DNA from: Porphyromonadaceae bacterium UBA7042
GTDB lineage: Bacteria > Bacteroidota > Bacteroidia > Bacteroidales > Muribaculaceae
DNA: 51,555 nucleotides
Assembly: GCA_002494015.1 (NCBI GenBank)
Contig: DLAR01000104.1
Coordinates: 1-51,555 of the forward strand
Direction: 5' to 3'
A model generated the notes under the pieces. That model had not been told where the DNA came from. It saw nothing but the letters and a program-made list of their open reading frames with translations, and made no database searches. Made by a program: the position numbers and the translations under genes. Shown here one piece after another: positions 50,489-51,555 of the stretch. Each line of letters begins with the position of its first letter. Within the stretch, counting starts at the first letter, position 1.

Positions 50489-50520
50489 CAAAATTAATAA
50501 CAATTCCTCAGATAATAAAA
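50489..50520 (-). promoter_or_regulatory. Predicted promoter of the YfgM-like TPR gene
   Basis: On the minus strand TTTT, a 20-bp spacer and TAATTTTG (exact -7 match). It lies about 75 bp upstream of the ATG at 50415. Confidence 0.55.
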
Positions 50521-50595
50521 TTTTCCTGCGAATTTTCACATTTTTCTGCGAAAGAGGTTGCGGAACTCAGAAACGCAAAAAGGCATTGAATCAGC

Positions 50596-51297
50596 TTACT
50601 GTCGGCCATCTGCTGACGCGAGGGTGTAGTGGTAGCGGACTTTCACGCTGTAACGGCGCACGATGCGGCGCATGTTTTCCATCCCGGCGCCGCCGTCAAA
50701 CGCCACGTTGCTGTACGACGGGGTATCATAGTAATTGGGGCCGTTTTCCACGATCTCACACGGCATCTCAATCGTCAACCCCTCGTTGGCGGCTATGAAC
50801 ACGGCCTTCTCGCGAGCGGCATCAAGGGCGGCCTTCAGTCCCTGCCGGTTATACTTTTCGATTTCCGGATTGTCAATCTTCGCGATATTGAAACGGGTGA
50901 TTCCTTTGCGACTAAGTTTTTCGGCAATAAGCTCTATCTGAGACCAATCGCTGACGTTAGCCGACAGCGTTTTGGCCATCAGAAAATCAGATGACACCTC
51001 GCGGTTGCGGTAATTACCCATGTCGGCCACTACAATCCGAGAGTCTTCGACTCCCGCCGTTCCGAAAACATGACGCACATCTTTCTCAATCTGATGCAAT
51101 TTTACAAGCAGGCTGTCACCGTTGCGGCCTGTTTCATAATATTCCTCCATCCCGACTTCCACAGTTATGCGGTCAGGGACAATGTTGACAGTGGCCGAGC
51201 CGGTGACTTCGATATAATTTCCAGATTCGGCCCGCGAAAGCAGCGACATCGGCACAAGCAGCACCGACATCATCACGATTTTCAAAACATTTGTCAT
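50596..51297 (-). CDS. SIMPL-domain (DUF541) secreted protein
   Basis: The protein has 233 residues with a signal peptide (SVLLVPMSLLSRA). The SIMPL/DUF541 domain covers the rest: IEVTGSATVNIVPDRITVEVGM at its start, ALDAAREKAVFIAANEG in the middle, and a C-terminal VKVRYHYTLA strand. In related periplasmic or outer-membrane-associated proteins (for example BP26 of Brucella) this domain assembles into ring-like oligomers; function in Bacteroidetes is unclear. It is transcribed alone from a near-ideal promoter and diverges from the cut gene at the right edge. Confidence 0.88.
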   Translation of the reverse strand: MTNVLKIVMMSVLLVPMSLLSRAESGNYIEVTGSATVNIVPDRITVEVGMEEYYETGRNGDSLLVKLHQIEKDVRHVFGTAGVEDSRIVVADMGNYRNREVSSDFLMAKTLSANVSDWSQIELIAEKLSRKGITRFNIAKIDNPEIEKYNRQGLKAALDAAREKAVFIAANEGLTIEMPCEIVENGPNYYDTPSYSNVAFDGGAGMENMRRIVRRYSVKVRYHYTLASADGRQ

Positions 51298-51326
51298 AAT
51301 TTAGAACGATACAATGATTAACGTAA

Positions 51327-51358
51327 CAAATATAGACATTATCCACATTTTATCCAAA
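51327..51358 (-). promoter_or_regulatory. Predicted promoter of the SIMPL-domain gene
   Basis: On the minus strand TTTG, a 20-bp spacer and TATATTTG match the Bacteroidetes consensus exactly. The leader is about 20-25 nt. Confidence 0.75.
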
Positions 51359-51372
51359 ATTCGCCCTGACAG

Positions 51373-51420
51373 AACAATTGTTTTTAACATTAGATAGAAT
51401 GTGCGTTAAAAACAGTTGTT
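51373..51420. repeat. 16-bp inverted repeat between divergent promoters
   Basis: AACAATTGTTTTTAAC (51373-51388) and GTTAAAAACAGTTGTT (51405-51420) pair at 15 of 16 positions around a 16-base spacer. The left arm contains a perfect palindrome AACAATTGTT. It lies between the SIMPL promoter and the rightward -7 box at 51458, a typical place for a dimeric regulator to control one or both genes. Confidence 0.55.
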
Positions 51421-51457
51421 TTCTATCATTTTGTTGTGCAATATCAGGTCTTTTTAT

Positions 51458-51465
51458 TATTTTTG
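51458..51465 (+). promoter_or_regulatory. Predicted rightward -7 box near the window edge
   Basis: TATTTTTG matches TAnnTTTG exactly, with GTTG 21 bp upstream as a weak -33. It would start transcription only a few bases before the ATG at 51476, so the true start codon of the gene may be beyond the window. Confidence 0.4.
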
Positions 51466-51475
51466 CAGTTGCATT

Positions 51476-51555
51476 ATGAAAAAAACCGTGCAATTTAGTG
51501 ATACCGGCGGGATTCTCAGTGCAGCTTTCACCACATATTATATATATATATATAT
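51476..51555 (+). CDS. Possible gene start cut by the right edge, unrecognised
   Basis: An ATG at 51476 opens a frame of 26 codons (MKKTVQFSDTGGILSAAF, then Thr, Tyr and Ile residues encoded by the TA repeat) to the window end. I do not recognise it. It lies downstream of a -7 box and opposite the SIMPL gene. The MKKT start resembles an exported protein only superficially. The TA tract inside the frame makes it either a slippage-prone coding start or an artefact of a contig end. Confidence 0.25.
   Translation, partial: MKKTVQFSDTGGILSAAFTTYYIYIY
51539..51555. repeat. TA dinucleotide tract at the window end
   Basis: At least eight TA units run to the last base, preceded by ATAT. The full length is unknown because the window ends inside it. 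Confidence 0.8.

Noticed and set aside
50520..50560. Direct repeat of TTTTyCTGCGAA downstream of the SIMPL gene
   Set aside because: Only two short copies are present and no structure or known signal fits. It is probably chance in AT-rich DNA.

Overview
The window comes from a Bacteroidales bacterium, most likely a gut commensal of the Muribaculaceae or a close relative. This family-level call is an inference. The supporting signs are a SusC/SusD polysaccharide-utilisation locus with a hybrid two-component regulator, many Bacteroidetes-type promoters (TTTG, 19-21 bp, TAnnTTTG), lipoproteins with acidic residues after the lipidated cysteine, two proteins with type IX-secretion-like C-terminal domains, Bacteroidetes-specific families (DUF4421, DUF4292, DUF4494), and moderately high GC for the order. 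I see no rRNA, tRNA, CRISPR array or transposase gene. An ECF sigma factor gene is cut by the left edge, and a possible new gene is cut by the right edge in a TA repeat.

Region 1 (about 565-23650) is a compact polysaccharide-utilisation locus that best fits xyloglucan. One operon on the minus strand encodes SusC, SusD, two surface glycan-binding-like lipoproteins and a lipoprotein endo-glycanase of family GH5 with two BACON domains. Divergent from it is a hybrid two-component system, followed by its own operon of GH31 (with a PA14 insert, alpha-xylosidase type), GH2 (beta-galactosidase type) and GH3 (beta-glucosidase type). The GH5 enzyme would cut the backbone at the cell surface, SusCD would import oligosaccharides, and the three exo-enzymes would strip xylose and galactose and release glucose. 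The hybrid regulator would sense an oligosaccharide in the periplasm. Both operons end in recognisable hairpin terminators.

Region 2 (23673-33408) holds a DUF4421 barrel protein. Divergent from it is a tightly coupled operon of gmd, an M16 peptidase, an M15 peptidase and a two-TM protein resembling the putative phage abortive-infection (putAbiC) family. Convergent to that is an envelope operon: dut, a TPR lipoprotein, a DUF4292 lipoprotein and an EnvC-like activator with a degenerate LytM domain. A 180-bp non-coding element with imperfect 17-bp terminal inverted repeats sits between dut and the TPR gene and supplies part of the dut stop codon.

Region 3 (33799-38205) is a five-gene coupled operon: pdxA, a nucleotidyltransferase, an ATP-grasp enzyme, a CDP-alcohol phosphatidyltransferase and a HAD protein lacking the usual second aspartate. 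It looks like a pathway that builds an activated alcohol and attaches it to a lipid or another alcohol, and it is my best candidate for an undescribed system. It ends at a strong bidirectional terminator flanked by copies of the same short repeat seen at the 180-bp element.

Region 4 (38227-51555) has a secreted M6 metalloprotease and a multi-domain adhesin-like protein in one operon, then DUF4494-yggS-neuC, then dapB-lepB-wbqC, a membrane-anchored TPR protein and a SIMPL-domain protein. A 16-bp inverted repeat and divergent promoters lie at the far right.
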